From NCBI GenBank assembly GCA_040954445.1, contig CP144361.1, positions 434,001-498,000 on the forward strand: DNA of 64,000 nt, written 5' to 3'. A program made the translations under genes and the position numbers. Shown here piece by piece: positions 41,115 to 49,255 of this stretch (its first letter is position 1; every line of letters starts with the position of its first letter). Source of the DNA: Burkholderia sp. Its GTDB lineage: Bacteria; Pseudomonadota; Gammaproteobacteria; Burkholderiales; Burkholderiaceae. The notes below the pieces were generated by a model. The model did no database searches. It had not been told where the DNA came from and saw nothing but the letters and a program-made list of their open reading frames with translations.

Positions 41115-41336
41115 GGCGTTGTTGTATAAATCTATTGATCCGTAATTCGTGATTTGGAAATTGGAAAATCGTTCTTCATGTCTCGTTTTTCCATGCCCCT
41201 TACATGAAGAACGATTTTCCAATTTCCAAATCACGAATTACGGATCAATAACGCTGCGTTCAGCAATGGCCGCATGGCATGGCTTAGTGTCGTAGGCACC
41301 GTCACCGACGATGATATCGATTTATGCAACAACGCC
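41115..41336. mobile_element. IS5-family remnant with a palindromic element inside
   Basis: Left terminus GGCGTTGTTGTATAAATC at 41115, then the 118-bp palindrome, then 80 bases of minus-strand transposase sequence joined to a right terminus ending 41336. The last join is at ATCGATTT, common to both parts. It truncates kdsC. Confidence 0.8.
41133..41250. repeat. IS630-derived palindromic element, 118 bp, perfect arms
   Basis: Two 49-base arms are perfect complements of each other (outer TATTGATCCGTAATTCGTG), around a 20-base loop CTCGTTTTTCCATGCCCCTT. Both ends are TA. This is the best-preserved copy and could form a very stable cruciform or RNA hairpin. Confidence 0.95.
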
Positions 41337-41459
41337 ACTTCAGGGTATCGCCGGCGACCGTGAAATGTAGCTGCCGGCGGTCAGCACACCGACGATATCG
41401 AAAATCATCAGCTTGACGCAACTCGCGAGTTCGTCGACCGTGGCGAGATCAGTGGACAT
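41337..41459 (-). pseudogene. kdsC: KdsC (KDO-8-phosphate phosphatase) N-terminal stub
   Basis: Its ATG overlaps the kdsD stop (ATGA). The 40 remaining codons read VKLMIFDIVGVLTAG, where KdsC has VKLMIFDVDGVLTDG: the second catalytic Asp of the HAD motif DxD is Val. A one-base shift then moves HFTVAGDTLK into another frame, and an IS remnant cuts the rest at 41336. kdsD-kdsC adjacency is normal in Burkholderia. The KDO-8-phosphate phosphatase step must be supplied by another gene or phosphatase if KDO is still made. Confidence 0.8.
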
Positions 41460-42442
41460 CAGATTACCTTTTTCGAGAACAGGTCGTGCATGTTGAGTGC
41501 GCCGATCAGCGCGCCGTCGGCATCGGTTACGAGCATCTGGTTGATCCGATACCGCTCCATCAGTTCCACGGCTTCGACCGCCAGGTGATCGGGGGCGATG
41601 CTGCGCGGGTGGCGGGTCATCACGTCAGCGATCGGAAGGCGGCGGAAATCGCCGTCCCGCTCGAGCATGCGGCGCAGGTCTCCGTCGGTGAAGATGCCAA
41701 CCACACGGTCCTGCGCGTCGATTACCACGGTCATGCCCATGCGCTTTGCGGTGATCTGGAATAGCGCGTCGGAGAGCGTCGCGGTGAGGCGCACGGTTGG
41801 TACCTCGTTGCCGGTGCGCATCACGTCGCGCACGTGGGTCAGTAAGCGCCGGCCCAGCGAGCCGCCCGGATGCGAGCGCGCGAAATCGTTGGGACCAAAA
41901 CCGCGCGCATCGAGCACCACCACCGCCAACGCGTCGCCGAGCGCGAGCGCGGCCGTGGTGCTGGCGGTCGGCGCGAGGTTTAGTGAGCAGGCTTCCTTCG
42001 AGACGCCGGTATACAGGTGCACATCTGACAATTGCGCGAGGCTCGACCGCGACCGCCCGGTCATGGCAATCAGCTTGGCGCCGAGTCGCTTGATGAGAGG
42101 CAGGATCGCGACCAGCTCCTCGGATTCGCCAGAATTAGAGATCGCGATGAAGACATCATCGGTCGTTACCATGCCCAGGTCGCCATGGCTGGCTTCGGCC
42201 GGATGTACGAAGAAGGCCGGGGTGCCAGTGCTGGCCAGGGTGGCCGCGATCTTGCGCGCGATATGGCCGGACTTTCCGATGCCAGAAACCACCACGCGCC
42301 CGCGGCAGTTCAGCAGCAGGCTGACCGCGCCGACGAAACCGCCGCCAAGCTGTTTACACAATGCGCGTATGGCGTCCGCTTCGATGTCGAGCACGTCGCG
42401 GGCGAGCGCGAGCGCCCGCTCATCATTGGGTTTCGCTATCAT
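41459..42442 (-). CDS. kdsD: arabinose-5-phosphate isomerase
   Basis: Converts ribulose-5-phosphate to arabinose-5-phosphate, the first committed step to KDO of lipopolysaccharide. The 327-residue protein from MIAKPNDERALALARDVLDI has a SIS domain (VVVSGIGKSGHIARKIAATL, HPAEASHGDLGM, AISNSGESEELV) and two CBS domains in the last 120 residues (VGIFTDGDLRRML, INQMLVTDADGALIGALNMHD). An in-frame ATG 45 bases upstream is less likely. Intact, but its partner kdsC is destroyed. Confidence 0.95.
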   Translation of the reverse strand: MIAKPNDERALALARDVLDIEADAIRALCKQLGGGFVGAVSLLLNCRGRVVVSGIGKSGHIARKIAATLASTGTPAFFVHPAEASHGDLGMVTTDDVFIAISNSGESEELVAILPLIKRLGAKLIAMTGRSRSSLAQLSDVHLYTGVSKEACSLNLAPTASTTAALALGDALAVVVLDARGFGPNDFARSHPGGSLGRRLLTHVRDVMRTGNEVPTVRLTATLSDALFQITAKRMGMTVVIDAQDRVVGIFTDGDLRRMLERDGDFRRLPIADVMTRHPRSIAPDHLAVEAVELMERYRINQMLVTDADGALIGALNMHDLFSKKVI

Positions 42443-42505
42443 CCGCGGAGTATAACAAAAGCGTTTGTTCGTCACGCTGGGCACCAAGGACCCAGCTCGC
42501 GACAG

Positions 42506-43121
42506 GGCGTTGTTGCATCATTAGCGCGGCATGCACTTGATCCGTATTCGCGTTGAGCGCGAGATAGACTTGACGCTACATGCTCCGCTTCGAGTAGCCG
42601 TGCTGGAAGACCCTTCCATTCACCTTCGCCATAGACCTTCAGACCGGTGCTGTCGACCACCAGATGGATCTGCTTCGTTGTTGCGAAAGATCGGCAGTTC
42701 GATATCAAGCGTTTTGCCCAGCAACAGAGCGTAGTGTAATTCGGTACCGGTAAGCTCGGGAAGGCCAGATCGCGCAGACTTTTTGGATGAAACCTTGCAG
42801 GGCGCGCAACGTCAGTCGATAGACGGTCTTCACGCCAAGTAATGCCTGAATCAGCGTATCGCCCCGTATAGACACGGGCGACCACGTCCGGGTATGGCCG
42901 TCGGGTATTCTGGCAAGGACGGCTGCATCTATCCATATCGTCACGATCCCCACGGGGGATCAAGCCTGCATTATAGGCCGCCCAATTCCTGACACGGTAG
43001 CGTGCCTTCGGCTCACCTTTCTTGTGTATATCCTTGCGCATTTTCTTGGCAAAAATTAGGCAGTTACTCTGGAATTTGACTTAATAGGAGGCTGGCTCCG
43101 CGACCGTTGCGCGTAAACCGT
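42506..43121 (-). mobile_element. IS5-family copy with large internal deletion
   Basis: The 3' terminus (GGCGTTGTTGCAT) is joined directly to CATTAGCGCGGC, losing about 480 bases of the C-terminal half; CAT is shared at the join. The N-terminal region is frameshifted, and the 5' end is truncated at about 43121 by the deoxynucleoside-kinase stub. Confidence 0.85.
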
Positions 43122-43286
43122 CAACTGCGCGCTCTCGCAGTAAAAACGTTCCAGGAATGGATTGTCCTGCGCTCGATCGATCAGGGAACGGAATCTTGCC
43201 CAGAGCTCGGCTATCAATGCCGCCAGCAAGGTCTTGTCTATCCAGATCGGCCTTTCGATCGCGATGTAGCGATGCGGCGGAAGCAT
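43122..43286 (-). pseudogene. deoxynucleoside kinase N-terminal stub
   Basis: Begins MLPPHRYIAIERPIWIDKTL, where Burkholderia deoxynucleoside kinases read RYIAIEGPIGVGKTxLA, and continues to DNPFLERFY. The P-loop GPIGVGKT has become RPIWIDKT, so ATP binding is lost, and an IS5-family copy cuts the protein after about 55 residues. It follows folK by 34 bases, the normal folK-dgk order, with panB expected next. Confidence 0.75.
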
Positions 43287-43320
43287 AGGTCGAGCGGCAT
43301 GACGGTCAGTGGGGTCGCGT

Positions 43321-43851
43321 TTATCGGCAGCGGTTTTTATCGTTCGTGGTCTTCATCGAAATCAGGCACTGGCAGGTCTGCACCTTCTCGATGCGCTGGG
43401 CGGCCACCGTAGTCAGAAAGGCCTGCGCACGACCGTGGATCGGGATCGCCAGCCCCGGATCGAGTTCGACCAGCGGCACAAGTACGAAGGCGCGCCCGGT
43501 CAGCCGCGGATGCGGCACCACCAGGTCGGGTTCGTCGATGGTGTGATCGCCGTACAGCAGAATGTCGACATCGAGTGTGCGCGGCGCGTTCTGGAACGGT
43601 CGCTCACGGTCGAAGTAGTGCTCGATCCGCTGGCCAAGCCTGAGTAACTCACGGGCCGCCAGACGCGTCTCAATCTTGACCGCGCAGTTGTAGTAGGCTT
43701 CACCGCCGGCGTTGATCGGTGCCGTTCGGTACAGACTCGATTTGCTGAGTACGGTGACCGCGCATTGCTGCGCGAGGCAGACTACCGCATCCTTCAATGT
43801 CTGGCGCGCATCGCCGAGATTCGCACCGAGTCCGAGATAAGCAAGCGTCAT
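43321..43851 (-). CDS. folK: 2-amino-4-hydroxy-6-hydroxymethyldihydropteridine pyrophosphokinase
   Basis: Pyrophosphorylates the pterin in folate synthesis. The 176-residue protein from MTLAYLGLGANLGDARQTLK has the HPPK signatures GLGANLGD, SSLYRTAPI and the metal-binding RTLDVDILLYGD, then VPHPRLTGRAFVLVPL. The C-terminal tail (SMKTTNDKNRCR) is basic and low in similarity. The alternative start MDAM is three codons upstream. It lies between pcnB and the deoxynucleoside-kinase stub. Confidence 0.95.
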   Translation of the reverse strand: MTLAYLGLGANLGDARQTLKDAVVCLAQQCAVTVLSKSSLYRTAPINAGGEAYYNCAVKIETRLAARELLRLGQRIEHYFDRERPFQNAPRTLDVDILLYGDHTIDEPDLVVPHPRLTGRAFVLVPLVELDPGLAIPIHGRAQAFLTTVAAQRIEKVQTCQCLISMKTTNDKNRCR

Positions 43852-45493
43852 GGCATCCACTTCCTGTTTCGTCCGACGGCTCAGTCGTCCACATCCGGTG
43901 CTGCGGCCAGCTGCGGCTGCGCGCCGCCGTCTTCCGGTCTGCGGTTGTGCGCGCCGCTGCGGCGACTGCGCTTACGGGGAGGGGGGCGGCAACCCCCGGC
44001 GTTCCAGGAGCCTTGTCGCGCGATGTGCCCTGGGTGAGCAGCGACTCGCGTGCAGTGGCGTCGCCGTCGATGAAATCCGTCCACCACTGCGCCATCGATT
44101 TGTCCAGTTCTCCGGACGCGCAGCGCAGCAGGAGGAAGTCATACCCCGCTCTAAATCTTTGGTGTTCCAGCAGTCGAATCGCGCTGCGGCCTGAGCGTTT
44201 TTCCAGGCGCAGTTGCAGGCCCCAGATCTCACGCATGTCGGCCGAGTGGCGTTTGTGGATCGCCAACTTCTCAGTCTGCATCGCCAGCACGTCGTTTATC
44301 CCGTGCTGCAGGGCCGGTACCGGGAACTCGCCGTTGGCGACATACTGGTTCCAGCGCTGGCGTATATCGTGCCAGAGCAGGGCGGCGAACAGAAAGCCCG
44401 GCGAGACCGACTTGCCATCGCGCACGCGCGCATCGGTGTTGTTTAGCGCCAGCGTGATGAACTTCTCGCCCTGGGGCTGCTCGAGCAGCACGTCGAGTTG
44501 CGGCAGCAGCCCGTGATGTAGGCCTTCGCTGCGCAGCTGCTTCAGACAGGCCAGCGCATGGCCCGAGAGCAGTAGCTTGAGCATCTCGTCGAATAGGCGC
44601 GCAGCCGGCACATTGTTGATTAGGTCGGCCAGCGGCTTAATCGGCGCGCGCGTATGCGGTTCGATGTCGAAGCCGAGCTTGGCCGCGAAGCGCACCACGC
44701 GCAGCATGCGCACTGGATCCTCACGGTAGCGCGTAGCCGGATCGCCGATCATACGCAATAAGCGTGCGCGCATGTCGGCCATGCCGTCGTGGTAATCAAG
44801 CACAGTCTGCGTCGCGGGGTCGTAATACATCGCGTTGATCGTGAAGTCGCGGCGTGCCGCGTCTTCGTGCTGCTCGCCCCAGACGTTGTCGCGAAGCACG
44901 CGACCGCTGGCATCCACCGCGTGGGTGTAACGATCCAGCTGGCCGCACTTCATGCGGCGCAGCGGCGGCGCGTCGACGGCCAGTGCCTCGACTGGTGCGT
45001 CGACTAGCGCGCGGAAGGTCGAAACCTCAATCAGCTCGTGGCCGAACTGCACATGCACGATCTGGAAACGGAACCCGATCAGGCGCGTGCGGCGAAACAG
45101 GCGCTGCACCTCGGTCGGGGTGGCATCGGTGGCGACGTCGAAATCCTTGGGCGCGATATTGAACACCAGGTCGCGTACCGCGCCGCCGACGATGTAGGCG
45201 CGGAAACCCGCCTGCTGCAGCGTGTCGGTCACTCGGACCGCGTTGCGTGAGATCAGCGAGGGATCGATGCCGTGCACGGAAGCCGGCAGGATGGTGGGGG
45301 CGGTGCGCCGTTCGGCCACGTTCGCTGCATCGCGCGCGGCCTGCTTCTGCGCGCTAGTTTTCTTCGCTGCGGTTGTGGTCGGAGCGCGCGAGGCGGCGCG
45401 TTTGGATAGCGGCGCGGCCTCGGTGGGGGCGAAACCGTCGCGGGCGACGCTATCGTTCTGCCCGAGCAGCTTGCGGATGAGTCTCTTGATCAC
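43700..45493 (-). CDS. pcnB: poly(A) polymerase I (C-terminal frameshift)
   Basis: Adds poly(A) tails that mark RNA for decay. The 597-codon frame begins MIKRLIRKLLGQND and contains the nucleotidyltransferase core AYIVGGAVRDLVFN with KDFDVATDATP, RRTRLIGFRF, RRDFTINAMYYDP and EDPVRMLRVVRFAAKLGF. The core is intact. Near 43981-43986 there is a run of six G (C on the coding strand). After it, this frame runs on into folK, while the neighbouring frame gives a lysine/arginine-rich tail (PPRKRSRR...) with a stop at 43881, as expected for the family. A one-base slip has therefore probably altered the tail. The gene overlaps the upstream HAD gene by 4 bases. Confidence 0.93.
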   Translation of the reverse strand: MIKRLIRKLLGQNDSVARDGFAPTEAAPLSKRAASRAPTTTAAKKTSAQKQAARDAANVAERRTAPTILPASVHGIDPSLISRNAVRVTDTLQQAGFRAYIVGGAVRDLVFNIAPKDFDVATDATPTEVQRLFRRTRLIGFRFQIVHVQFGHELIEVSTFRALVDAPVEALAVDAPPLRRMKCGQLDRYTHAVDASGRVLRDNVWGEQHEDAARRDFTINAMYYDPATQTVLDYHDGMADMRARLLRMIGDPATRYREDPVRMLRVVRFAAKLGFDIEPHTRAPIKPLADLINNVPAARLFDEMLKLLLSGHALACLKQLRSEGLHHGLLPQLDVLLEQPQGEKFITLALNNTDARVRDGKSVSPGFLFAALLWHDIRQRWNQYVANGEFPVPALQHGINDVLAMQTEKLAIHKRHSADMREIWGLQLRLEKRSGRSAIRLLEHQRFRAGYDFLLLRCASGELDKSMAQWWTDFIDGDATARESLLTQGTSRDKAPGTPGVAAPLPVSAVAAAARTTADRKTAARSRSWPQHRMWTTEPSDETGSGCHDACLSRTRCESRRCAPDIEGCGSLPRAAMRGHRTQQIESVPNGTDQRRR

Positions 45494-46176
45494 GAAGGTT
45501 GAAATAGATTGAGGATGCGCCAGTTCTGCTTGTGGGCATGCGTGCGCAGTGTGTCGTCAGGGTTGGTCGCGACTGGGTCAGTGACTTTCTCGAGCAGGGG
45601 GATGTCATTATGCGAGTCGCTGTAGAAGTAGCTGTGCTCGAAATCAGCCAGTTTCTTGCCGAGCGAGGCGAGCCAGGCCTCGGTGCGCGCGATCTTGCCC
45701 TCGCGGAAGCTCGGCACGCCGGTGGCGCGACCGGTCAGGTCGGACGCTGGGTGGCCGTCGACCGTCTCGACCTCGCAGGCGATCAGGGTCTCGACGCCGA
45801 AGGCAGCAGCGATCGGGCGCGTGACGAAGGCATTGGTGGCCGTAACGATGCAGCAAAGATCGCCCGCCTCGCGATGTCGGCATACCAGCTCGAGCGCGGT
45901 CGGCAGCATTGCCGGGCGGATTACTTCCTGCATGTACTGCTCATGCCAGGCATCGAGCCGGACACGCGGGTGCTTGGCCATCGGCACTAGTGCGGCGGTC
46001 AGGTAGGCGTGGATATCGAGCGTGCCGGCTTTATAGTCTGCGTAGAAACGGTCGTTTTGACGCTTGAAGCTTTCCGCGTCGACGAGACCAAGCTTGATCA
46101 TAAAGCGACCCCATTCGTAGTCGCTGTCGGTCGGGATCAGCGTGTGATCGAGATCAAAGAGTGCTAAATTTGCCAT
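45490..46176 (-). CDS. HAD-superfamily (subfamily IB) phosphatase
   Basis: A 228-residue hydrolase with the HAD motif I LFDLDHTLIPTDSDYEWG, motif II-like IVTATNAFVTRP, Lys in FREGKIARTEAW and motif IV YFYSDSHNDIPLLE. SerB-like phosphatases of this type occur between hda and pcnB in Burkholderia. The substrate is unknown. The stop overlaps the pcnB start, and hda ends 21 bases upstream, so the set hda-HAD-pcnB-folK is probably one transcript. Confidence 0.9.
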   Translation of the reverse strand: MANLALFDLDHTLIPTDSDYEWGRFMIKLGLVDAESFKRQNDRFYADYKAGTLDIHAYLTAALVPMAKHPRVRLDAWHEQYMQEVIRPAMLPTALELVCRHREAGDLCCIVTATNAFVTRPIAAAFGVETLIACEVETVDGHPASDLTGRATGVPSFREGKIARTEAWLASLGKKLADFEHSYFYSDSHNDIPLLEKVTDPVATNPDDTLRTHAHKQNWRILNLFQPS

Positions 46177-46197
46177 AGAATGGCATTTTACTTGAAC

Positions 46198-46923
46198 CTA
46201 CTTGATCTCGCCGGAACCGCCCTCCTCACGTTCCAGCGTGGCCAGCAGTGTGCGTAGCAGCGGCAGCGTGACAGCGCGTTTCTGTTCGATCGAGAAGCGA
46301 TCGAGCGCGTCGAGCAGGGCCATCAGGCTCGGCATGTCGCGCCGGTAGTGTGTGAATAGGTAGGCTGGCACGTCGTCAGCGATGGCAATGCCGCGGTCGC
46401 GCGCGGCACGCTTGAAGACCGCCGCCTTGTCTGCGTCGGCCAGCGGAGTGAGATGGAAGACCAGCCCCCAGCCCAGACGCGTGCGTAGGTCCTCGCGGAC
46501 GTCGAGCGCGAGTGGCGCGACCGGCCCAGCGCCGACGAAGGCGCCGGACGGGTGGGCTCGCACCTCATTGAACAGGTTGAATAAGGCGATCTGCTGGTTA
46601 TCGCTCATCGCGTCGATGTCGTCGACGGCGTACAGTGAGACGCGCGGGTTGAAGACGATTTCGCCGAGTGCGCTTTGCGGCGTCAAGTAGAGCGCGCTTC
46701 CGTAAGAGGTGTCGTAGACCAGCGCCTGCAGCAGGTGGCTGCGGCCGCTGCCGGCCTCGCCCCAGACATAAAAGGATCGGTCGGCCACCGGGCCGACTGC
46801 GAGCGCGCAATCGAGCCTTCGCAGCTGCGAGACGAGCTCTTCGTTGGCCCCGATAGTGAAGTTCTCGAAAGTCCGTGGCGGCGGGGTGCCGAGGTTGAGC
46901 GTCAGTTGACGGATGGCAGTCAC
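46198..46923 (-). CDS. hda: DnaA regulatory inactivator Hda
   Basis: AAA+ protein that, with the beta clamp, promotes ATP hydrolysis by DnaA to prevent over-initiation. The 241-residue protein starts MTAIRQLTLNLGTPPPRTF; QLTLNL is the clamp-binding motif. It then has VWGEAGSGRSHLLQA (Walker A), YAVDDIDAMSD (Walker B) and the arginine-finger region LRTRLGWG. In Burkholderia an AI-2E-type permease gene and purM lie upstream; here 220 non-coding bases and an IS5-family fragment follow. Confidence 0.95.
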   Translation of the reverse strand: MTAIRQLTLNLGTPPPRTFENFTIGANEELVSQLRRLDCALAVGPVADRSFYVWGEAGSGRSHLLQALVYDTSYGSALYLTPQSALGEIVFNPRVSLYAVDDIDAMSDNQQIALFNLFNEVRAHPSGAFVGAGPVAPLALDVREDLRTRLGWGLVFHLTPLADADKAAVFKRAARDRGIAIADDVPAYLFTHYRRDMPSLMALLDALDRFSIEQKRAVTLPLLRTLLATLEREEGGSGEIK

Positions 46924-47142
46924 GATGCGGGGCGGTTGCAGTCGAGCTCATGCCGTGCGGTGACAGGCAGGGGGAAGCGATCTGGGTTGTGGTGCCGCAC
47001 GGCTGTCTTGGTAGACCAACGCCAGATGGATGCCGTTCGACGGCGGAAAAGCACGCGCCGGGTTTCGTTTCGCGGTCGCGCCCGCCATCGTCGAGCTGCC
47101 ACCGGCAGGGGGCCGGCCCTGGCTGGCATGACATCGCGCTGG
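46924..47142. other. intergenic region upstream of hda
   Basis: GC-rich sequence without a recognisable gene on either strand. It probably contains the hda promoter or the remains of the usual upstream permease gene, but I could not identify either. Confidence 0.3.
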
Positions 47143-47480
47143 AGCGTTGTTACATAAATCGAGCATGAGGACACGATGGCATCCGACGGGCATAATTTCA
47201 GGCGATACGAATGAATTGTGGACAAGCGAGGTCCGCCCGCCATGCGGTTGATTACACGACGACGCGAACGGCAACTTCAGGCGCCGGCGAGTCGATGTAA
47301 CGCGTCCAGAGACGGTTTCCTGTGAGCGTCTTGAACCGATACATCGTATTCTCGGCAAGCGATTGCCGGTGGTAGCCACTGCCTTTCTTCCATTCTCGAT
47401 GACCGTCACAGGCAATTGCATCAACCGCGCTGTTACGCCACGCCGCACCGGGCGTATCTGCCGGCCAGATGAGCGGCGGC
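47143..47480 (-). mobile_element. IS5-family 3' fragment
   Basis: Mutated 3' terminus (AGCGTTGTTACATAAATC) followed by the last 100 codons of transposase in broken frames. It stops near 47480 just upstream of the tRNA-Lys promoter. Confidence 0.8.
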
Positions 47481-47501
47481 AAGCCTGCCGAGGATCGATT
47501 C

Positions 47502-47531
47502 TTGATGGGTTCGAAAAATATCGGCTATAAT
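47502..47531 (+). promoter_or_regulatory. probable sigma-70 promoter of tRNA-Lys
   Basis: TTGATG (47502-47507), 18-bp spacer, TATAAT (47526-47531). It lies 12 bases before the mature 5' end of tRNA-Lys. An IS fragment ends about 20 bases upstream. Confidence 0.65.
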
Positions 47532-47543
47532 TTTACCCCTTTG

Positions 47544-47619
47544 GGGTCGTTAGCTCAGCTGGTAGAGCAGCGGACTTTTAATCCGTTGGTCACTGGTTCG
47601 AATCCAGTACGGCCTACCA
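47544..47619 (+). tRNA. tRNA-Lys (anticodon TTT) with weakened acceptor stem
   Basis: 76 nt with standard D, anticodon (TTT at 47577-47579) and T arms and encoded CCA. The 5' strand of the acceptor is GGGTCGT but the 3' strand is ACGGCCT, where bacterial tRNA-Lys usually has ACGACCC. This leaves a G1-U72 pair and a U4-G69 pair. It should still fold. Confidence 0.95.
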
Positions 47620-47639
47620 CCTACCTGTAGCGGGTTCGG

Positions 47640-47830
47640 TTGCTCATACATCATTTTTTGATTGAGCCACAAGCGCGAAGAGGCTGGCTTGACACGCTTC
47701 GAGGTGTAATTTGACACCCAGTTTTTTTCGAAACGCCATTCGTGATTGTATCGATCCTGGAACGCGACGAAGATAGCACGAACTTCTTCAATCTCTTCGG
47801 GTGGATTGCCCGTCCCTTGAAACGCTCACT
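47640..47830 (-). pseudogene. IS3-like transposase C-terminal remnant
   Basis: Minus-strand frame reads IEEVRAIFVAFQDRYNHEWR then, after a shift, LGVKLHLEACQASLFALVAQ. It is homologous to the remnant at 31932-32152 and to IS3-type OrfB C-termini. No ends are recognisable. Confidence 0.5.
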
Positions 47831-48199
47831 TTTGCATTTGACTTTCGGGGTTTGATACCTCGCCCTTGAGGGCGACAATGGGCGTTGTTGCATAAATCGA
47901 GTGTGAGGATGCAATAGCATCGACGGGCATAATTTTAGACAATACGAACGGATTGCGGACGAGCGAGGTCCGCCATACGGTTGATGACGCCGACGCGAAT
48001 GGAGACCTCGGTCGCCTGCGAGTCGATGTGACGCGCCCAGAGACAGTTGCCGGTGAGGGTCTTGAACCGATAGATCGCATTCTCGGCAAGCGATTGCCGG
48101 TAGTAGCCACTGTCTTGCTTCCATTCTCGACGACCGTCACGGGAAATTGCATCAACCGCGCCATTACGCCACGCCGCACCGGGCATATCCGCTGGCCAA

Positions 48200-48897
48200 G
48201 GCGTTGTTGCATAAATCGAGCGAAAGCCGTTGACGTTTACGCGCAACGGTCGCGGGGCCAGCCCTATCAAGTCAGATTCCAGAGTAACTGCCTAATTCTT
48301 TCCAAGAAAATGCGCAAGGACATACACAAGAAAGATGAGCCGAAGGCACGCTTCCATGTCAGGAATTGGGCGGCCTATAATGCAGGTCTGATCAACCGGG
48401 GGAACGTGACGATATGGATAGATGAAGCCGTCCTTGCCAGGATACACGACGCCATACCCACACGTGGTCGCCCGTGCTTATACGGCGATGCGCTCGATGC
48501 GCTGATTCAGGCATTACTTGGCGTGAAGACCGTCTATCGACTGACGTTGCGCGCCCTGTAAAGTTTCACCCAAAGTCTACTCGATCTGGCCTTCCCGAGC
48601 TTGCCGGTGCCGAATTGCACCACGCTCTGTCGCCGGGCAAAAACGCTTGATGTCGAACTGCCGATCCTTCGCGACAACGAGCCGAGCCATCTGGTTGTCG
48701 ACAGCACCGGTCTGAAGGTCTATGGCGAAGGTGCATGGAAGGTGCGCCAGCACGGCTACTCGAAGCGGCGCACCTGGCGTAAAGTCCATCTCGCGCTCAA
48801 CGCAAATACGGGTCAAGTGTATGCCGCGCTAATGAAAAATCAGAATGTGGCTGACGGTGACGTTCTGGCCAAGTTGCTCGACCAGATTCCACGCGAA
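48200..48897 (+). mobile_element. IS5-family copy (second nesting level)
   Basis: Plus-strand copy with a left terminus at 48200. It has a 9-base duplication (GATGCGCTC) near 48490, a TAA in place of CAA after RAL at 48559, and is broken at CCACGCGAA (48897). Its 3' end is probably the 35 bases at 50379-50413. Confidence 0.85.
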
Positions 48898-49255
48898 GGC
48901 GTTGTTGCATAAATCGAGTGTGAGGATGCAATAGCATCGACGGGATAATTTCAGGCGATACGAACGGATTGCGGACGAGCGAGGTCCGCCATGCGGTTGA
49001 TGACGCCGACGCGAACGGCGACCTCGATCGCCTGCGCGGCGATGTGACGCGCCCAGAGACACTGGCCGGTGAGGGTCTTGAACCGATACATCGCATTCTC
49101 GGCAAGCGATCGCCGGTGGTAGCCACTGTGTTGCTTCCATTCTCGACGACCGTCACGGGCAATTGCATCAACCGCGCCATTACGCCACGCCGCACCGGGC
49201 ATATCCGCTGGCCAATGAGCGGCACCCTCGCGTGGCGGAATCGAAGGAATAGCAC
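48898..49255 (-). mobile_element. IS5-family 3' fragment (third level)
   Basis: Minus-strand 3' terminus at 48898 through about 110 C-terminal codons, cut at AATAGCAC (49255) by the intact copy. The rest of this copy is not found on the other side, so a deletion followed the insertion. Confidence 0.85.

Noticed and set aside
41133..41250. The perfect hairpins as rho-independent terminators
   Set aside because: They lack a T-run at the stem base, occur inside IS copies as well as between genes, and have TA borders. Mobile-element origin explains them better, although some may stop transcription.
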